The notes under the pieces were generated by a model that saw only the letters and a program-made list of their open reading frames with translations, made no database searches and was not told where the DNA came from. A stretch of DNA of 64,000 nt from Sphingopyxis witflariensis (GTDB lineage: Bacteria; Pseudomonadota; Alphaproteobacteria; Sphingomonadales; Sphingomonadaceae), in the NCBI RefSeq assembly GCF_002205635.1, contig NZ_NISJ01000006.1, positions 1 through 64,000 on the forward strand. Direction: 5' to 3'. Shown one piece after another: positions 1-9,132 of the stretch. The position numbers and the translations under genes were made by a program. Numbering within the stretch: position 1 is the stretch's first letter; every line of letters starts with the position of its first letter.

Positions 1-64
1 GCACAACCTCCGCTTCACGCAGCTTGCCAATAATCTCTTCCGGGCGATGCTTCTTGCTCGGCAT
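1..64 (-). CDS. IS3-family transposase OrfA, N-terminal fragment cut by the window edge
   Basis: Only the first 21 codons are visible. They read MPSKKHRPEEIIGKLREAEV, a recognisable start of IS3-family OrfA helix-turn-helix proteins, which bind the element ends and join OrfB by frameshifting. The ATG at 64 has a GGAG Shine-Dalgarno motif about 8 nt upstream. The remainder lies outside the window. Confidence 0.75.
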   Translation of the reverse strand, partial: MPSKKHRPEEIIGKLREAEVV

Positions 65-127
65 TCATAATCTCCTTCGTAATCCAAAATATCATCAATT
101 TTGGACCACTCAGAAGGGGGCAGATCA
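1..127 (-). mobile_element. IS3-family insertion sequence, terminal part (IS407-like end)
   Basis: The end of an IS3-family element enters from the left edge of the window. Read on the minus strand, the terminal sequence begins TGATCTGCCCCCTTCTGAG at 127, a form I associate with IS407-group ends, and is followed by a short leader and the start of the transposase orfA. The element continues beyond position 1, so its other end and the orfB gene are not visible. From 128 onward the sequence becomes the interior of an MFS transporter gene, which places the boundary at about 127. Assignment to the IS407 group is from memory of end sequences. Confidence 0.75.
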
Positions 128-680
128 GGTTTTTTGCTTTACCGCACTGGGCTTGGCGTTGCTGATGCTACCGTTCGCCTTGCACGAGCGGCTCGGACTA
201 TCGGCCCGGGGCACGGCCTTGATGATGACGCCCTGGCCGCTCGCCGTGCTTCTGACGACGCCGATGACCTCGCGTCTCCTGAATCGCGTTCACCCGGCAC
301 GGCTCTGCGCCGTGGGGGCTTTCGTTCTGGCGTGTGGTCTCGCAACATTGGCGGCGGTCCCGTCCGGCTCGGGTGCGTCGGTGCATGTCGTTGGTGTCAT
401 TTTCTGCGGGATCGGATTCGGACTTTTCCAGACTCCGAACAACCGCACCATGTTTCTCGCTGCGCCCGCAGACCGCGCCGCTTCGGCTGGAGGGGTGCAG
501 GGAACCGCACGGCTTGCAGGACAGGTGACGGGCGCTCTGGCAGCTTCGATCTTGCTTTCAGAGGCGGCCGTCGAAATCGCTTTCTCATCCGCTTTTGGTG
601 TTGCCGCGATTGCTGCCTTTGCGTCTGCCGGGATTAGCTGGTGGAACAAACGGGCGAAGAGCCGCTATTCACCCGATTGA
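128..680 (+). pseudogene. MFS drug-efflux transporter, 3' remnant truncated by an IS element
   Basis: About 184 codons remain of a DHA2 (EmrB/QacA-like) major facilitator transporter. The remnant has hydrophobic segments typical of the last transmembrane helices and the motif GFGLFQTPNNRTM, which is characteristic of the C-terminal half of 14-helix efflux pumps. The first two thirds are missing because the IS3-family element ends at about 127. An open frame does run from an ATG at 24 through the IS end into the remnant, but its first 35 residues are IS-derived and the product would lack the N-terminal bundle. It is therefore called a pseudogene. The gene ends 55 nt before the stop of the convergent M20 amidohydrolase gene. 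Confidence 0.8.
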
Positions 681-735
681 GGCCGAAAGCCGACAGTCAG
701 CAAACGGCCAATGGAAGCGGCTCCACGGCGACCGG

Positions 736-2106
736 CTATTTTTTTTGCCCGTCGCTCATCGCCATCAGGACCGACAGGGCGAGCGTGGCGGCGCCGCGCT
801 TGATCGTCGGTTCGGGGACGGGTGCGAAGAAAGGGGAGTGGTTGACGGGCATCGCCTTGCCCTCGGCCTTGTATTGCGCGGCCATCGCGGGGTCCTGGCC
901 CCCGATCGCGAAGAAGACCGAAGGGACACCGGCGTTGATAAATTCCGAAAAATCCTCGCTCGCGGTGCCGCCGGCTTCGCTGGCGGGTACGAAGGCGACC
1001 GCCTTGCCAAAGGCTGCGGTCAGCACCGCGGCCGAGCGCGCCGACAGCGAGGAATCATTGTAGACCGCACTGGTTCCGCCGGGACGCTCGATCGTGGGCG
1101 CCGGCGCGCGGGCCATGTCTGCGACACTCCGCGCCGTGCGCTGAACGCCGTCGATGAGCAGTTTGCGTGTGGCATCGTCGTGCGACCGCAGCGTCAGCTT
1201 CAGGTCGGCATGGTCGGGGATGATGTTGTTGACTGTCCCCGCGACGAAGCTGCCGACGGTGATGACGCCGAACGCCTTGGGGTCTTTTTCGCGGCTGATC
1301 ACCGACTGGACATCCGTGACGAAGCGGCTGCCCATCATCACCGGATCGATGCTCTTGTCGGGCATCGATCCGTGCGCCCCGACGCCGTGGAAAGTGATGT
1401 GGATCGCGTCGGAGGCGGAGCTGACCACGCCGTCCTTCACGACCACCGTGCCGGCGGGCAACGGGGCGACATGCGCGGCGAAGCCGGCATCGGGTTTGGG
1501 CCAGCGGGTGAACAGGCCGTCGGCGATCATCGCTTCGGCGCCGCTCACCGATTCTTCAGACGGCTGGCCGATGAACATCAGCGTGCCGTGCCACTGGTCC
1601 TTCATCGCGACCAGCGCCGCCGCCGCGCCAACCCACCACGCCATATGGCTGTCGTGCCCGCAACTGTGCGTGACATAGGTGAGCTTGCCGTCGACGGTCT
1701 GCTGCGCGCGGCTGGCATAAGGCAGGCCGGTTTTTTCCTCCATCGGCAGCGCGTCCATCTCGGTTCGGACGAGGATGGTCGGGCCTTCGCCATTTTTGAA
1801 GATCGCGACCACCCCGGTCTTGCCGACCTTTTCGGTTACCGTGAAGCCTAGCTTGCGCATTTCGGCCGCGAGCCGCGCCGCGGTGCGATGTTCCTGATAG
1901 CCGACCTCGGGGTTGGCGTGGAGATCCTTGTAGAGCGCGTCGAGGTGCGGATATTGCTGATTGAGGGAGGTGTCGATCCGCGTGCGCGCGGCGACGACAT
2001 CGAAGCCCGGATGGGCCGCCGACTGGGTGGCTACATTCTGGGCCAAAGCCGGGGCGGCGCAGGCGAGCAGTGGAACGGCGGTCAGGGTCAGCAATATCTG
2101 GCGCAT
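736..2106 (-). CDS. Secreted M20-family amidohydrolase / metallopeptidase
   Basis: The 456-residue protein has a signal peptide (cleavage near ALAQ, residue 23). It then shows the M20D fold seen in hippurate hydrolases, IAA-amino-acid hydrolases and N-acyl amino-acid amidohydrolases: NPEVGYQEH near 66-73, EMDALPMEE at 116-124, and the metal-binding THSCGHDSH with Cys149 and His151. It also has QPSEE at 181-185, His212, and a C-terminal NHSPFF that supplies the last ligand. It probably removes acyl or aminoacyl groups from amides in the periplasm. It lies 34 nt downstream of the tetR-type gene on the same strand, so the two are probably co-transcribed. The substrate cannot be told from sequence. 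Confidence 0.9.
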   Translation of the reverse strand: MRQILLTLTAVPLLACAAPALAQNVATQSAAHPGFDVVAARTRIDTSLNQQYPHLDALYKDLHANPEVGYQEHRTAARLAAEMRKLGFTVTEKVGKTGVVAIFKNGEGPTILVRTEMDALPMEEKTGLPYASRAQQTVDGKLTYVTHSCGHDSHMAWWVGAAAALVAMKDQWHGTLMFIGQPSEESVSGAEAMIADGLFTRWPKPDAGFAAHVAPLPAGTVVVKDGVVSSASDAIHITFHGVGAHGSMPDKSIDPVMMGSRFVTDVQSVISREKDPKAFGVITVGSFVAGTVNNIIPDHADLKLTLRSHDDATRKLLIDGVQRTARSVADMARAPAPTIERPGGTSAVYNDSSLSARSAAVLTAAFGKAVAFVPASEAGGTASEDFSEFINAGVPSVFFAIGGQDPAMAAQYKAEGKAMPVNHSPFFAPVPEPTIKRGAATLALSVLMAMSDGQKK

Positions 2107-2140
2107 GGTGAATACTCCGTCGGGATTGAAAATGGGGCGG

Positions 2141-2710
2141 TCAGCGCAGCAGCGTCGTCACAAGGCGCTCGAGGAAATCGTCGGCGACGGGGCGGCCGGC
2201 AAGATAGCCTTGGTCGATCGCCGAGGTCAGGACGAAGAGAATCTCGAACGGCCCGAGCATCGGCTGGAAGCCCTGCGCGGCCAAAGCGCGTGAAAGCACG
2301 GTGACATTGGTCTTTCGCCGTGCGCGCTGTGCGTCGCGGATCGGCGTAATCAAAGCGGGCGCGATTCTGTGCGCCTCATAGATGGCGGGCAGGCAAGTGC
2401 TGACGACCGGGTCGTCGTAGCGGTTGCGGACGCGAACCGCGAAATCGAGCACATCGGCCTTCGCATCACCGGTGTCGGCAAGCAGCGCGTCGTCGAACCG
2501 GTCGTTGAAGGCATCGACCAGTGCGGCGATCGCCGAAGGCCAGCGGCGATAAAAGGTCGGGCGCGGGATTCCGGCGTGCGCGCAGATGCGATTGACCGAG
2601 AGTCCTGCAAAGCCCTGTTCACCCAATATGACGACCGCGCTGTGCTTGATCCGCTCGTCGAGATCGGACTGCCGCGGTCGTCCGACCGCCATATTCTTTT
2701 CATCGTCCAA
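2141..2710 (-). CDS. TetR/AcrR-family transcriptional regulator
   Basis: The 189-residue protein has an N-terminal TetR helix-turn-helix (roughly residues 18-62, recognition segment AGIPRPTFYRRW at 46-57). A divergent all-helical ligand-binding domain follows. Translation may start at the first Met or at Met7 (MAVGRPRQ). It is the first gene of an operon with the M20 amidohydrolase and is transcribed divergently from the TonB receptor and lipase genes. Two near-identical 26-bp palindromes in the intervening gap are good candidates for its operators, one near each transcription unit. Autoregulation and repression of the receptor operon are inferred from that layout; the inducer is unknown. Confidence 0.88.
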   Translation of the reverse strand: MDDEKNMAVGRPRQSDLDERIKHSAVVILGEQGFAGLSVNRICAHAGIPRPTFYRRWPSAIAALVDAFNDRFDDALLADTGDAKADVLDFAVRVRNRYDDPVVSTCLPAIYEAHRIAPALITPIRDAQRARRKTNVTVLSRALAAQGFQPMLGPFEILFVLTSAIDQGYLAGRPVADDFLERLVTTLLR

Positions 2711-2776
2711 TGCGGCGCACTCCCTCGCTCATGAGATTTCATGCCTCATGCAATCCCATTGATCGACGACAAAATA

Positions 2777-2802
2777 ATTTCGATGCAAGTTTGCATCGAA
2801 AT
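2777..2802. promoter_or_regulatory. 26-bp palindrome, probable TetR-type operator (copy 1)
   Basis: A perfect inverted repeat has 12-bp arms ATTTCGATGCAA around a GT centre. It lies 67 bp upstream of the start codon of the TetR-type regulator. Its core, TTTCGATGCA, recurs in the second palindrome, so the two probably bind the same protein. Confidence 0.65.
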
Positions 2803-2893
2803 GCTGTGATGCGTCAAGAGTTTCCGTTCGGGGTCGTCATCGCATCGTGCCGACGTGAGGATTGACACTGACGTCCATCCTGCGTCAAAGATC

Positions 2894-2919
2894 GTTTCGA
2901 TGCATAACTGCATCGAAAC
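2894..2919. promoter_or_regulatory. 26-bp palindrome, probable TetR-type operator (copy 2)
   Basis: A perfect inverted repeat has 11-bp arms GTTTCGATGCA around TAAC. Centre-to-centre distance from copy 1 is 117 bp, close to a whole number of helical turns (about 11). It sits 91 bp upstream of the TonB-receptor start codon, downstream of a TTGACA hexamer, where a bound repressor would block initiation. Confidence 0.65.
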
Positions 2920-3010
2920 TGTTCGCGGCGGCGATAGATGGTGACAAACATCCGGATCGGCGACCGCGATGGTCGTCGCGACAGGATAAACAGGGAAGGG
3001 GTTTTTCGGA

Positions 3011-5905
3011 ATGTCGGACAATATCAAACGGATGCTGGTGATGTCGGCGTCGCTGCTCTCGCTGGCGAGCGCGCCGGCTTTTGCGCAGGACGAGTCAGCG
3101 GGCGAGGGCGCCTCGGCAACGAGCGAGATCGTCGTCACCGGGTCGCGCATTGCGCGCCGTGATTTCAGCGCTTCGAGCCCCATCGTCACGCTGGGCAGTG
3201 ATGCGGTGTCCGCGACCGGCAGTGTCACGCTAGAGGGCGCGCTCAACCAGCTTCCGCAATTCACGCCCGATTCGACCGCTTTTTCGAACGATCTGAATGC
3301 GACCGGTCAGGCGACGCTCAATCTGCGTGGTCTCGGCGCGCAGCGCAATCTCGTCTTGCTCGATGGTCGCCGTCTGCAGCCTTCGAACGCGAGTCAGGTC
3401 ATCGACATCAACACGCTGCCGACGATCCTGATCGGCGGGACAGAGATCATCAGCGGCGGCGCTTCGGCCGTTTACGGGTCCGACGCCATCTCGGGCGTCG
3501 TCAACTTCAAGCTGCGACAGATCGACGGCGTCGAGATCAGCGGACAGAATACGCTCACCAGCCGCGGCGACGGCGGCATACGCGAAGTGTCGGTCGGTGC
3601 CGGAACGCGTTTCGCCGACGGGCGCGGGCAGGTGACGGTGGGTGCGTCCTATACCGACCGTGACGCGATCGGCATCAATGCCCGTTCCTTCTTCCGCGAG
3701 AATCGCGGTGTGTCGGGCACCATCCCGCTCGGCCTATTCACGCCGGGCGCCAACGCGCCGAACCAGGCCGCGGTCGATGCCGCCTTTGCGGCCTATGGTT
3801 TCGCTCCGGGGACCGTTCTCAACAGCACGTCGATCGGCGTCAATCCCGACGGCACGCTCTTTTCGACCGGACGCGGCGTTTTCAACTATCGTGACAATAT
3901 TCCCTTTGTGAACAACACGGGCACGGCTTTGCTGCAGGTGCCCGGCACCACCTATTCGCAGATTCCGATCGAACGCATCTCGACCTTTGGCCGTGCGACC
4001 TTCGAGGCGTCGGACAATTTGAAGCTGTTCGTTCAGGGGCTTTATACCGATTATACGTCGACGACGATCCAGGACGCGGCGCCCAATGCCGGCCTGTGGA
4101 CGATGCGCGTTCCGGTAGCGAATCCGTTCATCCCGAGCGCGCTGCGGCCGCTGCTCGGTGCGCGTGCCAACCCTGCAGGACCAGTGGTTGTGACCAAGCG
4201 TTACAGCGAGGTCGGCCCCCGCAGCGTCGATCATGAAGCGACGACCTGGCAGATATTGGGCGGCGCATCGGGCAAATTCGGCGACAGCGGCGTGACCTGG
4301 GAACTTTACGGGTCGACCGGCAAGAGCGTTGTCGACGACATCTCTTTCGGTTCGGTCTTCACCGACAAGGTTCAGCAGCTTGTGTCGGCGGCCGATGGCG
4401 GCGCTTCGATCTGTGCCGGGGGCTATAATCCCTTCAGCGCGACAAATTCGGCCGAATGTGTCGCTTATATCAGCGGGACGACGCGCAATCGCACCGAAAC
4501 GCGGCAGGATGTCGTCGAACTCAATATCCAGGGAGGACTCGCCCAGCTTCCCGCGGGCGAATTGCGCTTCGCCGCCGGGGCGGGCTACCGCCGCAACACC
4601 TTCAGCTTCGAACCCGATCCGCAGCAGATCACCGGCAATGTCGTCGCGATCGCGAAAACTTCGCCGACCGCCGGTTCAACGAGCGCGAAGGAAGTCTATG
4701 CCGAGCTGCTCGTCCCCGTGTTGCACGACATGTTTGCGATCCAGAATCTGACGCTCGATTTCGCCTACCGCTATTCCGATTACAAGCAGAGCGGGGGTGT
4801 CTCGACCTACAAGGTCGATGTCGACTGGACGGTGGTGGAAGGGCTGCGCCTGCGCGGCGGTTATCAGCGCGCGATCCGCGCCCCCAACGTTGGCGAACTC
4901 TACACGGCCACCACCGGACTCTATCCGACGATCGGGCTGATCGCCAACGGCGCCGGCGATCCGTGCGACATCCGCAGTGGCTTCCGCACCGGGGCTAATG
5001 GAGCGAAGGTTCGCGACATCTGCATTGCGCAGGGAATGCCGGCGGGGATCGCCGACGTCTATGTCAACAATGTCGCGCAGGTCGCGGCCTTCCTGTCCGG
5101 CAACCAGAATCTCAAGCCCGAAACGGCCGATACCTATACGATCGGTGCCGTGCTGGCGCCGCGCGCGTCTTCGCCCTGGCTTTCGGGTTTCCGCGCGTCG
5201 GTCGACTATTATAATATCGCGATCGACGATGCGATCGCGACGATCCCGGTCTCGGTGTCGCTCAACAAATGCTTCAACGCCGACGGCAGCAATGCGGGCT
5301 ATGACGCGGCGAATTTCTATTGCGCGCTGATCGGCCGCGATGCGGCGTCGGGCGGTATCACCAACGCGCTGCAGCCCTTCCTCAACCTGGGTGGCTATCG
5401 CACCGCGGGCGTTGACGTTCAGCTCGACTGGACGGTGCGCCTCGCCGATGTCGGCATCGGCGATGGATCGGGACGCTTCGGCATTTCGTCGGTGATCAAC
5501 TATCTCGACAAGTTCGAAATCCAGAACCTGCCGGGCGCACCGTTCCAGGATTTCGCGCGCACGATCGGTTCGGGGACGACGCTGCCGCGCTGGCGTTCGA
5601 CGACCTCGTTCACCTATGGCACCGATCGCTTCAACGCCCTGCTGCGCTGGCGTCATGTTGGCGCGATGATCGATGCATCGATGGTCACCAATGCCGCGAG
5701 CACGACCCCAGGCGTCAAAGCCCATGACTATTTCGACCTTTCGCTGCGCGTCGATCCGGTCGAGCGGTTCAGCGTGCGGTTCGGGGTGAACAATTTGTTC
5801 GACAAGACGCCGCCGGTGGTCAGTGGGGTTCTCGGCCAGACCGATGCCGGCACATACGATGTGCTCGGCCGCACCTTCTATCTGGCCGCCACGGCCCGCT
5901 TCTGA
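3011..5905 (+). CDS. TonB-dependent outer-membrane receptor
   Basis: The 964-residue protein has a signal peptide cleaved near AFAQ (residue 26) and a TonB-box-like stretch EIVVTGSRI at 39-47. The plug domain contains NLRGLGAQRNLVLLDGRR near 105-122. A long 22-strand barrel ends in the typical terminal aromatic residue (ATARF). It imports a ligand across the outer membrane using TonB energy. The conserved plug motifs resemble the large sphingomonad receptors usually linked to peptides, glycans or lipidic compounds rather than classical siderophore receptors. The lipase gene follows 21 nt downstream, suggesting coupled extracellular hydrolysis and uptake. Control by the adjacent TetR-type protein is likely from the palindromes upstream. 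Confidence 0.93.
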   Translation: MSDNIKRMLVMSASLLSLASAPAFAQDESAGEGASATSEIVVTGSRIARRDFSASSPIVTLGSDAVSATGSVTLEGALNQLPQFTPDSTAFSNDLNATGQATLNLRGLGAQRNLVLLDGRRLQPSNASQVIDINTLPTILIGGTEIISGGASAVYGSDAISGVVNFKLRQIDGVEISGQNTLTSRGDGGIREVSVGAGTRFADGRGQVTVGASYTDRDAIGINARSFFRENRGVSGTIPLGLFTPGANAPNQAAVDAAFAAYGFAPGTVLNSTSIGVNPDGTLFSTGRGVFNYRDNIPFVNNTGTALLQVPGTTYSQIPIERISTFGRATFEASDNLKLFVQGLYTDYTSTTIQDAAPNAGLWTMRVPVANPFIPSALRPLLGARANPAGPVVVTKRYSEVGPRSVDHEATTWQILGGASGKFGDSGVTWELYGSTGKSVVDDISFGSVFTDKVQQLVSAADGGASICAGGYNPFSATNSAECVAYISGTTRNRTETRQDVVELNIQGGLAQLPAGELRFAAGAGYRRNTFSFEPDPQQITGNVVAIAKTSPTAGSTSAKEVYAELLVPVLHDMFAIQNLTLDFAYRYSDYKQSGGVSTYKVDVDWTVVEGLRLRGGYQRAIRAPNVGELYTATTGLYPTIGLIANGAGDPCDIRSGFRTGANGAKVRDICIAQGMPAGIADVYVNNVAQVAAFLSGNQNLKPETADTYTIGAVLAPRASSPWLSGFRASVDYYNIAIDDAIATIPVSVSLNKCFNADGSNAGYDAANFYCALIGRDAASGGITNALQPFLNLGGYRTAGVDVQLDWTVRLADVGIGDGSGRFGISSVINYLDKFEIQNLPGAPFQDFARTIGSGTTLPRWRSTTSFTYGTDRFNALLRWRHVGAMIDASMVTNAASTTPGVKAHDYFDLSLRVDPVERFSVRFGVNNLFDKTPPVVSGVLGQTDAGTYDVLGRTFYLAATARF

Positions 5906-5926
5906 GAACAGGCGAGGGAGAGATTT

Positions 5927-7099
5927 ATGTCGATACTGATACGATCTGTCGTGGCGTGTGTGGCGCTCGGTCTTGCGGCGGCGCCGCTGTCGCTGGCGGC
6001 GCAGACGTCCGCGCCCGCAGCGCAAGGCGTGTCGGGCGCCGCAGGAGTGCTGATTGACAGCCAGCCGCTGGCGGCCGGGTTCGGCCTGGAGGGAGCGGCG
6101 CAGGCTTTCGCGATCCGTTACACGTCGACCGACGGCGTTGCGGGCAGCGGAACGGTCCCGGTGACGGGGGCGCTGTTCATCCCCAAGGGTACGCCGCCGA
6201 AGGGCGGCTGGCCGCTCATCGCGTGGGCGCACGGCACTGTGGGTATCGGCGATGATTGCGCACCGTCACGCAACGCGCGTTCGGCGCGCGATCGTACCTA
6301 TCTCGATCACTGGCTTGGCGAAGGCTATGCGATCGTCGCGACCGATTATCAGGGGCTCGGCGCGCCCGGCCCGCATCCCTATCTGAACAGCCGTGCCGCG
6401 GCTTACTCGACGCTCGACGCGATCCGCGCGGTGCAGGGCGGTCGGTTCGGTATCGCGGGCACCGTGCTGCTCGTCGGCCAGTCGCAGGGTGCGGGCGCGG
6501 CCTTCGCCACCGCCGGCTATGCGCCGGACTATGCCCCCGGCCTCGACATTCGCGGCACGGTGGCGACCGGTATCCCCAATCTCGCGGCGGTCCCGGCCGG
6601 GGCGGCGGGCGATGATGAAAAGGTCGATCGGCTCATCGCCTATCTGCTCTACATCGCCTCGGCGGCGCAGCAGATCGATCCGAAATATGACCCGGCCGCA
6701 GTGTTGACCGATCGCGCCATGCCGCTGTTCGAGCGCGCTGCCGACACCTGCGTCGTCGACATGTTCGGCGCGGTCGTCGAGGCTGGACTGACGCGGGCCA
6801 ACACGTTCAAGACCGACTTCTGGCGCCATTATGCGCCGATGCTGACCCACGCCGGCTACCCCACGCTCAACATTCGCACCCCGGTGTTCATCGGGTCGGG
6901 GGCGCAGGATGTCGACACGCCCGCGTCGATGCAGAAGGCGCTGGTGGACGCCGCCTGCGCCGCCGGATCGACGATCGAGGCGCATGTCTATCCGGGCCTC
7001 GATCATTCGGGGACGGTCAACCGCTCCTTCGCCGACTCCCGGCTTTTCGCGCGTCGCGTCATGGCAGGCGAAGCGATTGCCACGACTTGCGCGGCCTGA
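5927..7099 (+). CDS. Secreted alpha/beta hydrolase, secretory-lipase (LIP) type
   Basis: The 390-residue protein has a signal peptide (about residues 1-25). It has the alpha/beta-hydrolase signatures of the secretory lipase family: AHGTVG near 101-106 for the oxyanion region, the nucleophile elbow GQSQG with Ser186, an acidic residue in GAQDVDTP near 327, and His in LDHSG near 366. Expected activity is hydrolysis of esters (lipids or ester-linked aromatics) outside the cytoplasm. It is in an operon with the TonB receptor, which may import the products. The gene is followed by a GC-rich hairpin at 7123-7153. Confidence 0.82.
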   Translation: MSILIRSVVACVALGLAAAPLSLAAQTSAPAAQGVSGAAGVLIDSQPLAAGFGLEGAAQAFAIRYTSTDGVAGSGTVPVTGALFIPKGTPPKGGWPLIAWAHGTVGIGDDCAPSRNARSARDRTYLDHWLGEGYAIVATDYQGLGAPGPHPYLNSRAAAYSTLDAIRAVQGGRFGIAGTVLLVGQSQGAGAAFATAGYAPDYAPGLDIRGTVATGIPNLAAVPAGAAGDDEKVDRLIAYLLYIASAAQQIDPKYDPAAVLTDRAMPLFERAADTCVVDMFGAVVEAGLTRANTFKTDFWRHYAPMLTHAGYPTLNIRTPVFIGSGAQDVDTPASMQKALVDAACAAGSTIEAHVYPGLDHSGTVNRSFADSRLFARRVMAGEAIATTCAA

Positions 7100-7122
7100 C
7101 CTGTTGCTATGTGGAGGATTTC

Positions 7123-7153
7123 GGGCGGCTCAGCAGGGTCCTGCAAGCCGCCC
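7123..7153 (+). terminator. GC-rich hairpin downstream of the lipase gene
   Basis: GGGCGGCT pairs with AGCCGCCC, with an inner CAGG/CCTG stem, 23 nt after the lipase stop codon. No T-run follows, so it is a candidate terminator or mRNA 3' stabiliser only. The rest of the gap to 7349 shows no gene. Confidence 0.4.
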
Positions 7154-7349
7154 TTGCTCCCGGTGGAGCCGACAATAGTTCGCGCTCGAATATTGGGCGC
7201 CGCATCGCGCGGCCGATCCCGTCTGCACGGCCGACAGATGGGAAGGCTGCCCACCGATTGTGGTCGAATGTCTTCGACAACAAAATAAATTTATCAGTTA
7301 GTTGGGGCTAAACCTTGATGAAAATTCGCAGCCTTTGGCATGGCCGGAA

Positions 7350-8936
7350 TCATTCCCACTCAATGGTTCCGGGCGGTTTTGACGTATAGTCATACACCAC
7401 CCGGTTGATCCCTTGAACCTCGTTGATGATCCGCGTCGAACAGCGGCTTAGGAAGCTCGCATCGAACGGATAAATGTCGGCGGTCATTCCGTCGGTCGAG
7501 GTGACGGCGCGCAGCGCGCAGACATTGTCATAGGTGCGATGGTCGCCCATTACGCCGACGGTCTTGACGGGTAGCAGCACCGCGAAAGCCTGCCAGATCG
7601 CATCATAGAGCCCGGCGTTGCGGATCTCTTCGAGGTAAATGGCGTCGGCCTTGCGCAGCGTGTCGCACGCGGGCTTGGTCACCTCGCCGGGGATACGGAT
7701 TGCGAGGCCGGGGCCGGGGAAGGGGTGGCGACCGACGAAAATGTCGGGAAGACCCAATTCCTTGCCGAGCAGGCGGACCTCGTCCTTGAACAATTCGCGA
7801 AGCGGTTCGACGAGCGCCATCTTCATGCGCGCGGGCAGGCCGCCGACATTATGATGGCTCTTGATCGTCACGCTCGGTCCCCCAGTGAAGGACACGCTTT
7901 CGATGACGTCGGGATAGAGGGTGCCCTGCGCAAGGAAGTCGGCGCCGCCGAGCTTCTGCGCTTCCTCGTCGAACACATTGATGAATTCGCCGCCGATGAA
8001 CTTGCGCTTCTTTTCGGGGTCGATGACCCCGGCGAGGCCCGCCATGAAGCGTTCCTCGGCGTCGACGACGACCAGCGGGATATTATAATGGTCGCGGAAC
8101 AGGCGCTCGACCTGCTCGCGTTCGTTGAGGCGCAGCAGTCCATGGTCGACGAACACACAGGTCAGCTGCTCGCCGATCGCTTCGTGGATCAGCACCGCGG
8201 CGACCGCGCTGTCGACGCCTCCCGACAGGCCGCACAGCACGCGCTTGTCGCCGACCTGCGCGCGGATGTCGGCGATCTTGCTGGCGCGGAATTCGGCCAT
8301 CGTCCAGTCGCCCGAACAGCCGCAGACATGGCGGACGAAATTGGCGATCAGCTTCGCGCCGTCGGGGGTATGGACGACCTCGGGATGGAACTGGGTGCCA
8401 TAATAGCGACGCTCATCGTCGGCGATCAGCGCGAAGGGCGCGCCATCGCTGACGGCGACGATGCGGAAGCCGGGGGCAAATTCGGTGACCTTGTCGCCGT
8501 GGCTCATCCACACCTGATGGCGCTCGCCGACTTCCCACAGGCCGTCGAACAGGACGCAGGGCTCGGTGACGGTCAGAAAGGCGCGGCCGAATTCGCCGTC
8601 GCGCTCGCCGTCCTTGCCACCGGGTTCGACCTGGCCGCCCAGCTGTTGGCTCATCACCTGCTGACCGTAGCAGATGCCGAGGATCGGCAGGCCGCTGTCG
8701 AAGATCGACTGCGGTGCGCGCGGGCTGCCATCGGCGGGAACCGATGCGGGCGACCCCGACAGGATCACGCCCTTGGGCTGCATCCGCTCGAGCGCGGCCT
8801 CGGCCGCGTTGAACGGGACGATCTCGCTATAGACGCCGGCCTCGCGGACGCGGCGGGCGATAAGCTGGGTCACCTGACTGCCGAAATCGACGATCAGGAT
8901 GGATTCAGGGGCGAAGGACGTGTCTGGAGTCGGCAT
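7350..8936 (-). CDS. guaA: GMP synthase (glutamine-hydrolysing)
   Basis: The enzyme converts XMP, ATP and glutamine to GMP in purine biosynthesis. An N-terminal class I glutamine amidotransferase domain has the nucleophile Cys89 in GICYGQQ and the His184/Glu186 pair in HPEV. The ATP-pyrophosphatase domain carries the P-loop SGGVDS at 238-243. The C-terminal dimerisation domain ends in the family-typical PPGTIEWE. The length of 528 residues is normal. I chose the ATG at 8936 because the nine residues available upstream (from 8963) are not family-like. It is a single gene, divergent from the second TonB receptor. Confidence 0.97.
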   Translation of the reverse strand: MPTPDTSFAPESILIVDFGSQVTQLIARRVREAGVYSEIVPFNAAEAALERMQPKGVILSGSPASVPADGSPRAPQSIFDSGLPILGICYGQQVMSQQLGGQVEPGGKDGERDGEFGRAFLTVTEPCVLFDGLWEVGERHQVWMSHGDKVTEFAPGFRIVAVSDGAPFALIADDERRYYGTQFHPEVVHTPDGAKLIANFVRHVCGCSGDWTMAEFRASKIADIRAQVGDKRVLCGLSGGVDSAVAAVLIHEAIGEQLTCVFVDHGLLRLNEREQVERLFRDHYNIPLVVVDAEERFMAGLAGVIDPEKKRKFIGGEFINVFDEEAQKLGGADFLAQGTLYPDVIESVSFTGGPSVTIKSHHNVGGLPARMKMALVEPLRELFKDEVRLLGKELGLPDIFVGRHPFPGPGLAIRIPGEVTKPACDTLRKADAIYLEEIRNAGLYDAIWQAFAVLLPVKTVGVMGDHRTYDNVCALRAVTSTDGMTADIYPFDASFLSRCSTRIINEVQGINRVVYDYTSKPPGTIEWE

Positions 8937-9132
8937 GGCTGGCCGATAAGGGCATGCGCCCATGCTGTCCAGCGGTCGATGGCCACTGCCGGTCGAACTT
9001 CGCTCGCCCTGCCATATTGTTGCGACAAATCGCGACTAGATGAACCGCGGGCCAAATCAAATGTCAGGACGGGTTCAGCCGGCCGACCGTAAGAAACAGC
9101 GATAACAAGAATAGAAGAAGGCGCCTCTCCCA

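Larger units (their letters stand above)
2711..3010. promoter_or_regulatory. Divergent regulatory gap between the tetR-type gene and the TonB receptor gene
   Basis: This 300-bp stretch holds no credible gene. It carries two matching 26-bp palindromes (listed separately) and a plus-strand TTGACA at 2862-2867 that could be the -35 of the receptor promoter. A short direct repeat, TGCGTCAA, occurs at about 2810 and 2881. No convincing -10 hexamer was seen. With normal spacing from TTGACA, transcription would start within or next to the second palindrome. Confidence 0.55.

Noticed and set aside
2711-3010. A riboswitch upstream of the TonB receptor
   Set aside because: No cobalamin-box or other riboswitch core was seen; the palindromes fit protein-binding sites better.
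4676-6232. A 518-codon open frame antisense to the first TonB receptor
   Set aside because: Its translation is Arg-rich with no domain, and it lies opposite a clear receptor gene; high GC keeps the opposite frame open.
7725-9092. A 455-codon open frame opposite guaA
   Set aside because: guaA on the other strand has every family motif; the antisense product has no recognisable features.
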